This document shows positions 11,666 to 24,000 of a DNA stretch of 64,000 nucleotides, piece by piece (position 1 is the stretch's first letter; every line of letters begins with the position of its first letter). The stretch is from positions 723,196 to 787,195 of the forward strand of contig JAJEKV010000160.1 of assembly GCA_021234155.1 (NCBI GenBank). Reading direction: 5' to 3'. The position numbers and the translations under genes are program-made. Below the pieces are notes generated by a model, which saw only the letters and a program-made list of their open reading frames with translations, had not been told where the DNA came from and did not search any database. The DNA comes from Isoetes taiwanensis. Lineage: Eukaryota > Streptophyta > Lycopodiopsida > Isoetales > Isoetaceae.

Positions 11666-12998
11666 TAATGTATGTCATGAAGCAAACCCTAATTTGGACG
11701 GTTGAGATCATATGATTGCATTTGAATGCCAAGATTTATCGCATGACTCACCACCACTGCGATTCGCCATGCTCTCATCTCTGAAGAGGAAAGATAGGAG
11801 AGAATGGCAAAATGAAAGGCAAAAAGGCATGGGTAAAAGGGAAAAAAGGAAAAGGGAAAAGAGCACGAAAAAGGGAAAGAAAAAGAAAGGAGAAAATGAC
11901 ACTACGAATAGGAGTAGAGGAAAAAGGGACACGAGTAAAAGGGAAGGGAAAAATGGGATAAGGAAAAGGGTAGAGAAGGTAAGGGAAAAGGAAAAGGAAA
12001 AGGAAAAGGAAAAGGAAAAGGAAAAGGAAAAGGAAAAGGAAAAGGAAAAAGGGAAAGGGAAAGGGAAAGTGGGAGGAGGAGGAGGAGGGAGCGAAAAGGG
12101 ACACTGAAAAAGGGAAAGAGGAAAAGGATGGCAAAAGGAGAAAAAAGGAAGGGAAAAAAGGGAAGAGAAAAAAGGAAAGTGAAAGGGAAACGAAAAGGGA
12201 GGGAAAGGGAAGGAAAAAGGGCATAGAGAAAGCTGGAAGAGGAAATGGGGGAAAAGAGAAGGGAAGAAAAGGAAGAGAGAAAGCGTGAGGAAAGGGGAAA
12301 AGGGAAGGTACTTAAAAACAAGAAAGGAAAAAGAACAAAAGGATGAGGAAAGGGAAGGAAAAAAGGCAGAAAAATAAAGGGAAGGGAAAAAGGGGCACTG
12401 GAAAAAAAGGAGAAAAAAAAAAGGTGGGGAAAAAGGAAAAAAAAAAAGGAAAAGAAAGGGAGAGGGAGAGAGGAAAATGGAAGGGAAAAAATGGAAGAGA
12501 GAAAGGGCTAGGAAAAGAGGAAAAGGGAAGGGAAAAAGGCCATTGAAAAATGAAAAAGGAAAGGAAAGGGGAATTTAAAGGGAAGCGAAGTAAAGGGGAG
12601 GGTGGTAGAGGGGAGGGAGAAAAGGAAAAGGGAAAAAAAAGGGAAAAAAAAAAAGAGGAAGGGAAACGGGGAGGAGAAAAAAGACAATGCGAGAAAAATA
12701 AGGGTAAAATAGGAATGGGAGGGGAGGGGAACAAAAAGGAAAAGAAAAATTAAAAAAGAAAAAAAGAAAAAAGAAAGAGCAGGGAACAGAAAAATAGAAA
12801 ATGAAGAAAAAAAAGGAAAAAGGGGTGGAGAAAGGGTGAAAGAGGAAAAAGGGAAGGTCATACATAAATGGGAGAAAAGGGAATGTGAAATTAGAAAATA
12901 AAAACATTGAAGGGGGAAAAAAAAGAAAGGAAAAGGGAGATTGTAGAAATAGAATAGTGGAAAAAGAAAAAATATAAATGGTGGAAAAGAGGAAAGTG

Positions 12999-13034
<36 letters not shown>

Positions 13035-13139
13035 ATGGAAAGGCAAAAAGAAAAGGAAAAAAGAGAGGAAAATTGAAAATGTGGTCAAATCCTCTTGAAT
13101 GTGTGATTTCAAGACATGAATTAATTTAACAATTTGCTT
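11666..13139 (+). repeat. He2 internal tandem unit 3 and distal polypurine body
   Basis: Third header copy (TGTATGTCATGAAGC) followed by a polypurine body. At about 12507 it reads GGGCTAGGAAAAG, passing through the point where units 1 and 2 rejoin a header. This shows the breakpoint of the tandem duplication. The distal part includes a long A run near 12998-13030, which can mimic a poly(A) tail but lies inside the Helitron. Confidence 0.75.
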
Positions 13140-13173
13140 CAGAGCGTATCATTCATTTACAGTTCCTAGCTAT

Positions 13174-13201
13174 GTCCAGCAACGCTGGGCTCTATTTCTA
13201 G
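13174..13201 (+). other. Helitron He2 3' terminus
   Basis: GTCCAGC (13174-13180), loop aac, GCTGGGC (13184-13190), then TCTATTT and CTAG at 13198-13201, followed by T. One G.T wobble is present in the stem. The design matches the He1 and He3 ends. Confidence 0.85.
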
Positions 13202-13652
13202 TCAATATATGTAGTTATATTGCTCCAACATGCATAGAAAAAATAATAGCAGCGATAACAGCTTCATTTAATAGGCCGGCATGGTCACATGTTGAAAAAG
13301 TTAAGATTTTGATCTTCAAAAAGCATAAAACATGGAAGCATTCTGTAGAGAGCTAGAGCAGATGTTTCTTCATCAATATTACCTCCATAGCCTCTTTGGT
13401 TACAATTCATAATTCGTAATGCATATTGTTCTATGCGGCTAGAGCTGATGTGGAGCATAGATTAAGGAATTATTGACACTTTATATTCTCTCATGACGCG
13501 CCAAAGCAAATGCAAACAATGAACCCTGTAGTGCCATGACTAGTGGGTTACCACTAGACAAAAGTGTACAAATATAAAATAGAAACAAATTGAAAAACTA
13601 TTAATGCTCATATATATTAAAACCTAATCTAAAATCCTTTAGCACTTAACTA

Positions 13653-13675
13653 ATGCGGCGGCAATGCCGCCGCAT
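13653..13675. repeat. Perfect GC-rich palindrome in AT-rich DNA
   Basis: ATGCGGCGGCA and its exact reverse complement TGCCGCCGCAT, separated by a single A. It resembles the terminal hairpins of the nearby Helitrons in size and GC content. No CTRR-T follows at the expected spacing on either strand, so a Helitron end is not supported. Confidence 0.8.
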
Positions 13676-14063
13676 GCCTGTCTTGTAAATATCTAAAAAT
13701 AACACATGAATTTTCAACATTATTGAAGAACACGTGAAATTGACAACTTACATAGTTAAACAACTTGCCGTGTTGTTGAAAATAACGTGATATTCTATCC
13801 CACTTATAATTTCAAAGACCATCATGGGGAAAACTTTTCTACTTCTTTCAACGTTTATTCAAAGACAACTATGGACATTTTGATGGTTAGAAATGATTTG
13901 TACACACGACCTAGACTTATAATTTCCGTAAACGGTTATGTGAACAAAAAAATTCTGCTTCTTTTGGATTCAAGATGTGTATGAACATTTATACTATTAC
14001 CTATTGCTCCTATACAAATGATATATTGCTCCCGTTAAAATGCTTATCCTGGTCAATCAATAT

Positions 14064-14219
14064 CAATGTTAATATGTGTTGCAATATCAATATCAATGTA
14101 TGTTGCAATGGCAACATCAATATCAATGTCAATATGTGTTGCAATGTCAATATCAATGTATGTTGCAATGTCAATATCAATGTCAATATGTGTTGCAATG
14201 TCAATATCAATGTATGTTG
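14064..14219 (+). repeat. TCAATATCAATG / TGTTGCAA minisatellite
   Basis: Alternating blocks TCAATATCAATG and TATGTGTTGCAATG repeat with a higher-order period of about 54-60 bases. The Asn/Val/Cys-rich frames across it are by-products of the repeat. Confidence 0.9.
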
Positions 14220-15261
14220 CTGAATTAATTAAGGTGATCTTGCTCCACCTAAAAAGCCTCTTTTTTTTCTAATTGGACCACATGGCTGGACTATATATGA
14301 ACGAAGAAACAATAACATATGCGATGCAGCAAGATGGCCTTGCTCAGGTATTACCTCCTCCTCCTCCTCCCTATATCCAGGATTTACGTGGATACATGTG
14401 CCAAACTTTGATTGTTATGGTCATTGAAGTTATCTAAATCACAGGATATGTGCAGTAGATCAAAGCTCATTTCCCTGGCCGTGAAAAAGTATTTGCATAG
14501 AAGTGGCATTTGCTACTGTTCGTTTGCCAATATGATTGATACAGGTATGATACTTGATGATGCTCAACGTAGCTATTATTGGCCTGTGAAGGCGTGGGTT
14601 AAGATAGACAATAAGTTAATAAGCTGGATTGAGATAGACAGTCAAGTTGGTAAGCTGCATGAAACCATGTAGACCACCTGACTAATAAAAGAAAGGGTGG
14701 ACAGGAACTTGATGTCCATTGTCTTATTTTGACAACACAAAGTCATCACAAATGACGCTTACAACAGCCATCACTTCAACATCGATTCATGCTTATGCTG
14801 CAGGATGCATCAACTCTACAACATACAAGATACCTATAACATGTTGAACACTTTCAAGTGATAGGATAATGCCTTAGAATTGAGAAAATTACTGTTTTGA
14901 TTACTCCAGATAGTGTACTCTCTTTACGATTGATTAGCTTCAAAATAACTTGAAATTCTATAAATCTAACAATGGTTTCTATTCCATCTATAGCTAGTGA
15001 AAGGGAAGATTGTAGATAACATTTATTGAGTATTATAGATTCTTATATGATGTAGAGCAAAATATGGAGGTTTAGTCGCAAGAACATTTTTGAAACTATA
15101 ACAAAATACGTCTATTGGAGCCTCGAGAAAAATTGTGGGAAAAGACGAAGACAGTTGGGAGCCTCTGAAGACTTGCAAAATGCGGTATACAGTATGAGAA
15201 GCAGGACTTTAGTTTTGGTCAAATTGACCCGCATTCCAATGGCTCGATAGAAAGTATACAG

Positions 15262-15411
15262 GGTATGTAGGTGCTGTTGCATGGTTTTCATGGTATGGGC
15301 TAGGGGTCCACATCATCTGTGTATATGAGTTGCCTGGGCATGTAGGTGATGTTGCATGGTTTTCATGGTGTGAGCTAGGGGTCCACATCATCTGCGTATA
15401 TGAGCTGCTTG
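15262..15411 (+). repeat. Two-copy 75-bp tandem repeat
   Basis: GGTATGTAGGTGCTGTTGC...GAGTTGCCTG (15262-15336) is followed by a near-identical copy GGCATGTAGGTGATGTTGC...GAGCTGCTTG (15337-15411). They share the TAGGGGTCCACATCATCTG core. Confidence 0.9.
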
Positions 15412-15993
15412 ATAGTCCGGTTCAAGCTGAGCTCCGTCACCCCCGTGTTCATTGAGCCACACCTCCAATCCGCCAAACAATGTTGGATAGAGCGGGCATC
15501 TCTGGCGGACTTCGATACTACCGTTGACAGGTTGTCCTGTCAGTGGCAGTCGGCCTGAGCATGTCTATAGAGTTTTCCACTACCACATACGGAGACACTT
15601 TCATCCAACTACGAGTGACATCGGGTTGGAAGGTACTGTATGCGATGCAGAACAATAGCTACAAAGCAGAGCTATATGACTGAGCACATCTGCCACACTT
15701 ATTCAGGGTTTTGGTGGAATTTGCTCTTTTATACAGAGTCAAAGTCAACGGCCCAATCATATCCCTGGTCACATGCAATGAACTAGAGCAGATATAGAAA
15801 GCCTTTCTAGCTCAGGCACTCGACGTGAAATCTACGATCCTATATCAGATCCTTTTGCAGAAGACATGTTTCTTATCTCTATAGCGAGCCGCACTCGATC
15901 ATCATATTATCTACTTTCAGAAGATAGTCGATCGGTATGGGCAATGAATGATCGTCTAAACAACCTGGCTTATACCATGGCCATGAGTCCACA

Positions 15994-16420
15994 ATGCCTC
16001 AAGCTCAATGGTTTTCCCAATTGAATGTGCAAGAGCACAAGCGTATACAACTAAAGAGGATCACTATCACTTACGATAATATCTCAATACTTGCTTCCTC
16101 AGCAAGCTTTAATGCTGATGCCCTTGAACATGTTAAGACATCACACTATAAGCTTCCTATCGATCTCATGCTTACAGGGGTCCACAACGCTACCTCCATA
16201 CACATTTGCCACTGAAAAAGCGCAAATTGATAGCTTCAATTCATATAGGTGCACATGGTCTCCGAATTGAGACATGCAGATGGGCTCACGAGGCGCTTAA
16301 GGATAGAATTTGTTAGAGTTGCCAACAATTGAAGATAAAGTCACACTTTGCAGCAATGTCCGACTTTCAGCCACAACTGAGCCAGCTATACTGTGTTGAT
16401 CCTGCCTAACCAACCACTCC
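15994..16420 (+). pseudogene. Decayed non-LTR retroelement C-terminus
   Basis: After a frame at 15994-16215, a later frame reads GAHGLRIETCRWAHEALKDR and IC. It is followed across a stop and frame change by SCQQL and an IEDK-like remnant. This matches the C-terminal Cys/His segment of some endonuclease-reverse-transcriptase proteins (pattern ...LxIExGRW...RxCxxC...IEDExHF...CP). The upstream reverse transcriptase is not recognisable here. Several stops make it non-functional. The match is from remembered family patterns, so confidence is moderate. Confidence 0.45.
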
Positions 16421-16530
16421 ATGCGCTGCTGGACACAACTTTAGTGGGTTTGCTGAAATCTTATCCTAAGGCATCATTGATGTCCGCAGTTATATCCTCC
16501 TGACACATGTTTTTGAAGATGATTCCTGCA

Positions 16531-18237
16531 ATAGGCTGTGTAAAAGGTCTAGTTTAAACAATTAATTCGAGACAAGAGTAGGCAATGCATGTTTTAAGAA
16601 ATTAGAGTCTTAATCTAAATAGTACGATTGCTTGAGCCATAGATGGTGTTATTATATAATTATATTCGGGTTATGATATATTAGTTGAATAAGATATTAT
16701 GTTATGGCATTGTAGCTCATATGCAGAACAATGGCAGGCGGCGTGGCTTCTATTGCAATTGCAGCTTTTAATATAGATAGATAGATAGATAATTAAGACT
16801 AGATCATGGAGGATACACCACAGAAGAGTTTTTAAGTCCTGAAGAATTATGAAAAGGAACTTGGTCGTAAACATTTTGTTAGCTGCACTAGGCGAGGCAT
16901 TTAGACAAGCAAGATGTTATACTTCAATAATAATGAGACATGTAAAGTGATGGCCTGGTCATAGGGAATGCTACTTGAATTGATCCTTTAGTACTTTAGA
17001 GGCTAAATATTCAAGAAGAATGTTGTTCAATGCATCTTACCTTATGGAATAAATAGGTGGAAATGAATTCACATGCTTTACAAACATATACTTTGCACCA
17101 TCCTCTATGGAACATTCAGTCCAGTTTCGCTTACTGCAAAATTAAGCTCGTAATATTCATTTTTTGAGACAAATTGCTTAGCAATTAGGATTCAAAGCCC
17201 GAACCCTATGAATACTTCTGCTATTCGTAATCCATACATGACAACAACATAATATATACCCATGCACAACATGCTAGAACAACCAACATAATATCAATTC
17301 TTGCCATCATAGTTGCTCTTCCCTCTTGGAGTAGAATAACATTATGCCCCAATCTCGTGGAGTCCCAAAAAATCCAAAAGAATCTCCTATGATTGTGGAA
17401 CAAATCATTAAATAAGATAATATGAGAACAACCACTACTTGCCAGTATGTCCAAATTTCTATATTCTTGCTGTCTCTTCGTTTGTTCGAAACTTAAAATA
17501 CCAGCTCCCTTTAGAAAATGTGGCCAAATCTGTTCATTTTGCTAGCTCTTTGCTCTTCTAAGATTTCATCAAGAATATCTTGATGAATGAACTAAGCTCC
17601 TCATCAAGTGCAATCTGTATTAAAAGGGATTTCCTTCCTCACAACTCAAACAAGTTCCTCACATTAATTGCATTTTCTTGCGTCACAATATGAACAAATT
17701 AGGATTCCTACAAATTTTGAATAGATGGACATTAACACTGGGTGTCGCCCCACAACTTTGAAACGAAAGAAATGTTCATGGTGGCCTTGAGTGTCGTGAT
17801 AAATTTCTTGTATAAGTAATGCATATGTTTGATCTCATTTATCTTCATATAAGTACTGCAATAATCTTATAGAAAGCCCATAAACACAAGCCCATGCTTA
17901 TGTGAAGCAATCCTTAGCACTCGTTTGCTAATTTATAGTTTCTCTTTTTATATAGCAGGTTTTATCTCTTGATTTTGCTTTCCTAGTGCCTTTGCAGATT
18001 CAGACTATTTGGCTATTTGTTTATCTCCCATTCAAATGCACAAAGACCTTTATAAGCATAATAACGAGTTGCTTTTTTATTTTTTAATGTCAGATGCATT
18101 GCATTTGCATACTAAAAATAATAAACTGAGGTTTTATACATTTTCACTCTAGAATTTAGAGGTAAAAAATGACCTTAATCCATAGTGGATACTTTTGGTG
18201 ACAAAAAATCAGTACACTGGTATTCACTATAAATAAA
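16531..18237. other. Unassigned region between facing Helitrons, right part
   Basis: AT-rich sequence without a recognisable gene. A short ATAG microsatellite lies at about 16773-16790. Small frames (for example 17221-17454, minus) show no domain. Confidence 0.5.
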
Positions 18238-18266
18238 CTAGTAATAGTGCCCAGCGTTGCTGGGCA
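18238..18266 (-). other. Helitron He3 3' terminus
   Basis: Stem GCCCAGC / GCTGGGC at 18249-18265 with a three-base loop, and CTAG at 18238-18241. The next minus-strand base is T (A at 18237), as required for A-T target insertion. Confidence 0.88.
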
Positions 18267-18371
18267 TAATTTGGGAGCCTATGTGGACGGAAACCTATTC
18301 AGCCTAGACTTCTTTTCATAAATCATATAATAGAAACTAAGCCCAGTGTTGCTGAGCTATAAAAGGTTTTT

Positions 18372-20243
18372 GTGCATTTAATATCCTTTCCCTTTCCTTC
18401 TGTTTTTGCTCTATCTCGTGTTTCTTCTTTTTCCTCATTATCCTACATAGTTTCTTTTTTCCTTTTTTCTTATTTTTCTCACATGTTATCTTTTTCCCTT
18501 CTCCCCTTTTACCTTTTTTTAGCCCCCTTCCCTTCCCTTCCCTTTTTCTTCCCCTTCCCTTTCCCCTTCTCCTTTTTCCCTTTCCCTTTCCCTTACCCTT
18601 ACCCTTTCCCTTCCCATTTCCCTTTTTCTGATAGGCTTTTTCTCTTCCCTTTTCACCTTTTCCCCGCCCTTCCCATTTTTCCCTTTCTTTTTCCCCTTTC
18701 TTTTCATTTTCTCTTACCCTTTTTCCATGCCCGTTTTTCTTCTCTTTTCCCCACCTTTTTGTGTGGCCCATTTGTTCCTTTCCCCACCATCTTCCTCTTT
18801 ATCTGTGCTCTTTTCCCCATCTTTTTTCCCATTTTCCTCTCCCCTTTCCCTCATGCCTTTTTTCCCTTCCCTTCCCCCCGTTTCTGCTTCCCTTTTCTTT
18901 TTTTCCTTTCTCTTCCCTTTTCATCCCTTCCCGACCCTTTCGCTTTTCTCCGTGCCCGTTTTCCCTTTCCCTTTTCTCATTCCTTTTCATTTTCGCTTTC
19001 CCTTTCCTCTTTCGTATGCCTCTTTCCATTCGCATTTCTTCATCTATTTTTTGTGCCATTTTTCCTTTTTTTTTTTCCATCATCTTCTGCCTTTTTCCTC
19101 TTCCACTTTCCCCTTTTCTCTCTCTCTTTTTCTTCCCTTTCCCATGCTCTTTTCCCTCTTCTCACCCTTTTCCTCTCCCTTTTTTCTCATGCCCTTTTCC
19201 CCTTCCTCTCTTCCTTTTTTTCCATTCCTTGCTCTCCATCATCCTGTTCCCCTTTTCCTCCTTTTCCCACCCTTTCCCTCTTTCCCTTTTCTCGGTGCCT
19301 TTTTATCTTCCCTTTCCCCCTCTTTTCTTGTTTTCCCCCTTCCCTGTCCCTTTTCTAATGCCATTTTCCCCTTTCTTCTCCTCTTTCCCCACCTTTTCTC
19401 TCTAACCTTTTCCCTTCCTTTTTTCGATGCCCTATTTTCGCTTCTCTTTCCTCTTTTCCCTCTTCCCCTTTTTTGCATGCCCTTTCCCCCTTCCCTTTTG
19501 TTTCCTCGTGCCCTTTTTCTAGGTACCCTTTTCCCATTTCCATCTCCCTTTTTTCTTTTTTTCTTTTCCTTTCCCTTTCCCTCATCCCATGCGCTTTATT
19601 CGTTCCCTTCTTCTCAACCTTTTCATGTTCATCTTTTCCCCCTCCCTTTTCCCACCCTTTCCCTCTTTCCCTTTTCACGATGCCTTTTTATTTTCCTTTT
19701 TTTCCTCTCTTTTTCTTTTCCGCTTTCGCTTTCCCCTTTTCCATGTCATTTTTCCCTTCCATTCTCTTCTTTCCTCACCTTTTCTCTCTAACCTTTTCCC
19801 ATTCTCTTTTTTGATGCTCTCTTTTTGCTCCTCTTTTCCTCTTTCTTCACCTTTTCCCTCTTCTTCTTTTTCCCATGCCCTTTCCCCCTTCCCTTTTGCC
19901 CCTTTTCTAGGTTCCCTTTTCCCTTTTCCATCTCCCTTATTCTTTTTTCTTTTCCCGTGCCCTTTTCCCATGCACTTTTTTTTCCCTTCTTCCCACCTTT
20001 TTCCCTTACCTTTTTTCTCCTTTTCACGCCCTTCCCTTCTTCCCCTTTTTCCATTGCCCCTTTTCCCTTCCCTTTCTCCCTCTCTATTTCTATTCTTTTT
20101 TTTTTCATTTTTCCCATGCCATTTTTCCTTCCCTTTTTCCTTTCTTTGTCCTTTTCCTCTTCCCCTTTTTCCCACGCCCTTTTTCCCTTCCCTTTTCCCT
20201 TTTACCCATGCTTTTCTTCCCCTTTCCTTTTCCTTTTTCCTTA
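18372..20243 (-). repeat. Polypurine tract (shown as polypyrimidine on plus strand)
   Basis: Nearly all C and T on the plus strand. CATGCCCTTTT-type words interrupt it at irregular intervals of tens of bases. It is the counterpart of 454-2220 in He1, with different detailed order, so the body diverges or reshuffles faster than the ends. Long Phe/Pro/Ser/Leu frames here are composition artefacts. Confidence 0.9.
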
Positions 20244-20832
20244 AGAGATCAAATCATGACTAATCACGATAGTGATAAGTCGTGCGATAAATCTCGGCCT
20301 TCAGTTTCAATCAGAGAATCTCAGCCATTTAAATTAGAGCTTGATCCATTCAATACGGTATAACATTATAATATAAGATTAATAGTAAATCCACTACAAG
20401 GTGGGATTGTTGTAGAATTCTGTGTGTTTTCAAACACATTATTTCACCTCCACTACAAAATTTCAGCACCACTATTTCTTAACGTACACATGTGACAAAA
20501 TTATAATCACCGGTGGCACGAGCTATAGAAACCGCATGGACTACTGCGTTAGAGGATATCTCTACAGCCTCTAGGCGGGCTGGAAGACATGATGCAATAG
20601 TCATAAGATATCAGGCTCCTACTGACATTTTGAAGCTAGGCCATGAATTATGAGCCATGCTCACTTTCAGGTGTGTTGTATTTATGTCCACAATATAAAT
20701 ATATGAACCATTTGTACATGAAAACCTGTCCATTTCTTATCTTTGCCATGACTGAAACTATTTTAAATGTTTATGTAATTCAACTTTCTTATGTTCAATT
20801 CTAATCAACTTACACTTAACAAATATCTCTGG

Positions 20833-20893
20833 AATGTACAACAGATGTACATAAGATGTACATAGGATGTACATATTATGTACATTGATGTAC
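20833..20893. repeat. TGTACAT repeat cluster, left
   Basis: Short array of the self-complementary word TGTACAT (GATGTACATAAGATGTACATAG and similar). It precedes the 3' end of the transposase-like pseudogene and recurs at 22938-23200 and near 24360-24430. Confidence 0.8.
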
Positions 20894-21014
20894 CTAATGC
20901 ACTATTGAAGTAGTCCTTGTCATGTACAATGAAAATTTGTTCAGTTCTTATCTCTTATATGAACAAAGTATTACAATATTTCTGGAAAGTACCACAGATC
21001 TGACTTAGTCCAAG

Positions 21015-24000
21015 TCATCTACAATTCTTTGGAAGTTGTGATAACAATGTCTCATGGACTTCATCTGGCAAGTGAAATGCTGTGCTTGCCCCCTTCAGCT
21101 TGTGTTTTACTTTCTTGAATGGGATTCGAACCCCAATCACAGATTCTGCAGGTACCAAAACATTCTTAGTAGGAAGCAGTTTATACTTATTGTGGCAGCC
21201 TGGGATTAGTTCATAATATTGTCCTTCAATGACACTAGTGCCAGCAGAGTAATCATTTCCATAGTCATCAATTGAATCTTCTTCCAATGCATGCTTTTCC
21301 CTGGTGCACATGATAACATAGTATGAAACACCTTCCACATTGTCTGGTGCTGCAAAAGACACAAATACATCCGAAACTCCCTATAGTGTCATCTAAACCA
21401 GCCTCGTCTTCTGCATACAAAACATCCACATCATTTTCAGCTTCACCACAAGAGGCAATATGATCTGTGGGCTCCAAACTTTTTAGAGACCATTCTCCAC
21501 AATGTTTAATGTTCTCACAATTCAACCAATTGAAGTTAATGCAAGCATCACAAAAGCACGAGAGTGGTCCGTGATAGCAACTTTGTTGAATCTGGCCGGG
21601 TTTATAGTTGACACGTAATGTATCTGCCGAGTACCAGGTAAAGTCTTGCAATTGAATGCTTGCCGCCTGTTCACATCTGTTTTCCAACCTCCCAAAACAC
21701 CCTTTCACAATCCGATTCCTTGGCCCTTAAACCGCACAAGCCGCTTCAAGACTCCACGGCATGCCATTTTGTTTTCTCCGCCGCTCTCAAGCCACAACTT
21801 TGCTATACCAGCCTCGCCATCATGTGTGCCTTTCCCATGGCCGTGATCCAAAGAAATTCCATATCACTCGAATTTTATTTTCAACATGGTATCTACAAAT
21901 TCCATACCATGCCCGCAGATTTGAATTGAGATGCACAACCATCCGACCACACATAATGAAGGTTTATGTGTCCACCTCCATTATTCTTAAGCCACCCCAA
22001 ATGTAATTTAAAACCATGTTGCACAAAATGAGTGTCATGCTTTACGTCATCCAAAACATAGAAATGCACTTGTTTTTTAAGCTTACCTTCTATTTTCATC
22101 ATTGAAATATGGACCAAAATACTAATTTGATCGGGATTCCAATGCTCGGATTGCACTTCGTCCCCTGGTTTCAATGTGTAGTTCTCTCGCAAAGTCAACA
22201 AATGGACAACACACTATTATCCGGAGTTTCTCAACACATCTTTTAAACTGTTTTGCTCTGCCCAGTGTCTTTGTAAAAGTTATGATCAGTAAACTTAGCA
22301 AGCTGATTTTTCATGTTCTTTAACAAAACAGATGCTTTGTCATTCGATCAACTAATCTAAGCCTTCGGATGTACCTTTTTGGATGGCTCATTGACATATG
22401 CATATACTTGCCAGTCCACATTCTCAATTCCATCTTCCTCGTTTGGACGGATGTCGAATTTCTTCACTTTCGACATTCATCACATTAGCCTTTGATGCAT
22501 TTTAGTTTATGCCATTCATCCGTCACAAATTTCTCGCAAACCGTTGACCTCCACAAGATACTAACATTATCAAAAGTCTTCTTGTTTGCTTGACATACTC
22601 CATTGTTTTCTTTGGGATGCACAGACACCGCAGAAGACAAGTGCAATTAACATGTAGGGATCTCCTCATATCATTGAAGGCCTTTCTCAAATACAGACCG
22701 CTTGCTCATGTTTGACACAACAACATGTGTTTCTCTCCTTCAATTTCCTTATGCAATCAGGTTTCGGATACTCGAACCGTCAAGGCTTAATTTTGGTATC
22801 GTGGATTCGATATACAAACCGTTGATAAAGCTCGATCGCAATAACAAAACCATTAAAGACCATGTTAGCAAAATGATGTCGGCAACCAGATGCCAAAAGA
22901 GTATTGAACTATACTATTGTACAATTAATGTATGGTCTATGTACATAAAATGTCCATCCAACAGTTAATCGACTGTTATCGTACATCTAATGTACATCTA
23001 TCAGACATCAAGACATCTAATGTACGATAGCAGTTCCTATCAGACTGTTATCAGACATCCAATGTACATCAATGTACATCCAATGTACATCCAATGTACA
23101 TCCAAAGGTACATCTAATTAATGTTCCAATATTAGTACATCACATTAATGTTACAATATTAGTACAACTAATGTACATATGTCAGATTTGTTTGGCTTCA
23201 TTACCTGAAAGTACATTAAACTGTAAAATGATGTCATTTTGATATTCAAGTACATGTAAATGCAGCTGCATGGACATGTAAATGGATGTACATCTAAAAA
23301 GTACCTAATAGCACATCACTGCAAGATTTCTGCTACTGTGTAAACAATGTATAAATGTAAACAAAGTAAAATGCAATACATTTCATGAAAACCATGTGTA
23401 TTCATTAACGTGTCACTCGAACGTAACTAGAATGTACAGAAGAAAGTCATGAAAGAATTTTGGAAGAAAACATAATCTCCAAAACTGAATTGATTCAATT
23501 ACAAGAGCAAACCTGTGAGATATCAAGGTATTGTATTGCTTGTGTTCTCCTCTTCATGACATCTCTAACCTTTGGTGAAACTTTGGTATTGTCAAGCCAA
23601 AATTCATTTAACCCGACATTTGATTGAATCATCGATTCTATTTGATCTTGGCATCCTTCCCGCCAAAGCCCATATATTTGCTCCACTTAATGACATTATC
23701 TTCCTTCTTCTGCAACTTTGGATAAATTTCTTGGTCAGTATCTTTAGCAATTTTGAAGAAACATTCTTGTTTATATCTCCTTTTTTTTCAACAATCATTG
23801 ATAATGTTGAATGTTTTGCAGCCAATTTATCTTTGCTATTAGCGACTTTACTTCTTGAAGCCCATCTTTCAAGTTTCGATCATTGATTTCATAACAATAA
23901 CTTCGAAGGATTTCCAATTACAGATTCGAAAAACAGAAAAAGCCTCGGTCATCTTGCAACAAACGATCACAAAAACTAATCTTTGATCTCGACGGCGTTT

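Larger units (their letters stand above)
2295..13201 (+). mobile_element. Helitron He2, triplicated body, disrupted by a LINE
   Basis: It starts directly after the CTAG of He1 with TTATATTATAAAG, matching the He1 5' end except that the first two bases (TC) are missing. It ends with GTCCAGC-aac-GCTGGGC, TCTATTT and CTAG|T at 13201. The body is polypurine, as in He1. The 5' header (GTATGTCATGAAGCAAACCCT) occurs three times, at about 2315, 2920 and 11670, so the element carries a tandem triplication of its 5' part. A LINE (3723-11627) sits in the second unit. Without the LINE, He2 would be about 3 kb. Confidence 0.75.
13202..15261. other. Unassigned region between facing Helitrons, left part
   Basis: No gene recognised. 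It contains an 11-bp-arm palindrome (13653-13675), a TCAATATCAATG minisatellite (14064-14219), and a short plus-strand frame at 14412-14672 (86 codons, Trp- and Ile-rich end) without a known domain. Composition is AT-rich. Confidence 0.5.
18238..20378 (-). mobile_element. Non-autonomous Helitron He3 (same family, minus strand)
   Basis: Read on the minus strand it begins A|TCTTATATTATAATG (20378 downward). It continues with the same header as He1 (AGATCAAGC-like start, then CCGAGATTTATCGCACGACTT), runs through a polypurine body of about 1.9 kb, and ends TGCCCAGC-aac-GCTGGGCA, CTATTA, CTAG|T (18266 to 18238). Length is 2141 bp, close to He1 (1975 bp). A second, imperfect hairpin (GCTCAG...CTGGGC on minus, 18341-18357) lies just inside the end and may be a relic of an older terminus. 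Confidence 0.88.

Noticed and set aside
12998-13030. Long A run as a possible second retroposon poly(A) tail
   Set aside because: It sits within the continuous polypurine body of He2, and the Helitron 3' end follows 170 bases later. No retroposon upstream.
13975-14223. 82-codon Asn/Val/Cys-rich frame
   Set aside because: Produced entirely by the TCAATATCAATG minisatellite.
18372-20263. Several 200-350 codon plus-strand frames of Phe/Pro/Ser
   Set aside because: Same artefact in the polypyrimidine body of He3; no domain, and overlapping frames are equally open.
20391-20460. CACTACAA words suggesting a CACTA transposon end
   Set aside because: Two CACTACAA words occur within 70 bases, but no matching TTGTAGTG end or 3-bp duplication was found around the transposase-like gene.
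22938-23200. CRISPR-like array of short repeats
   Set aside because: Plant nuclear context, repeats of only 7-12 bases with irregular spacing and no uniform spacers.
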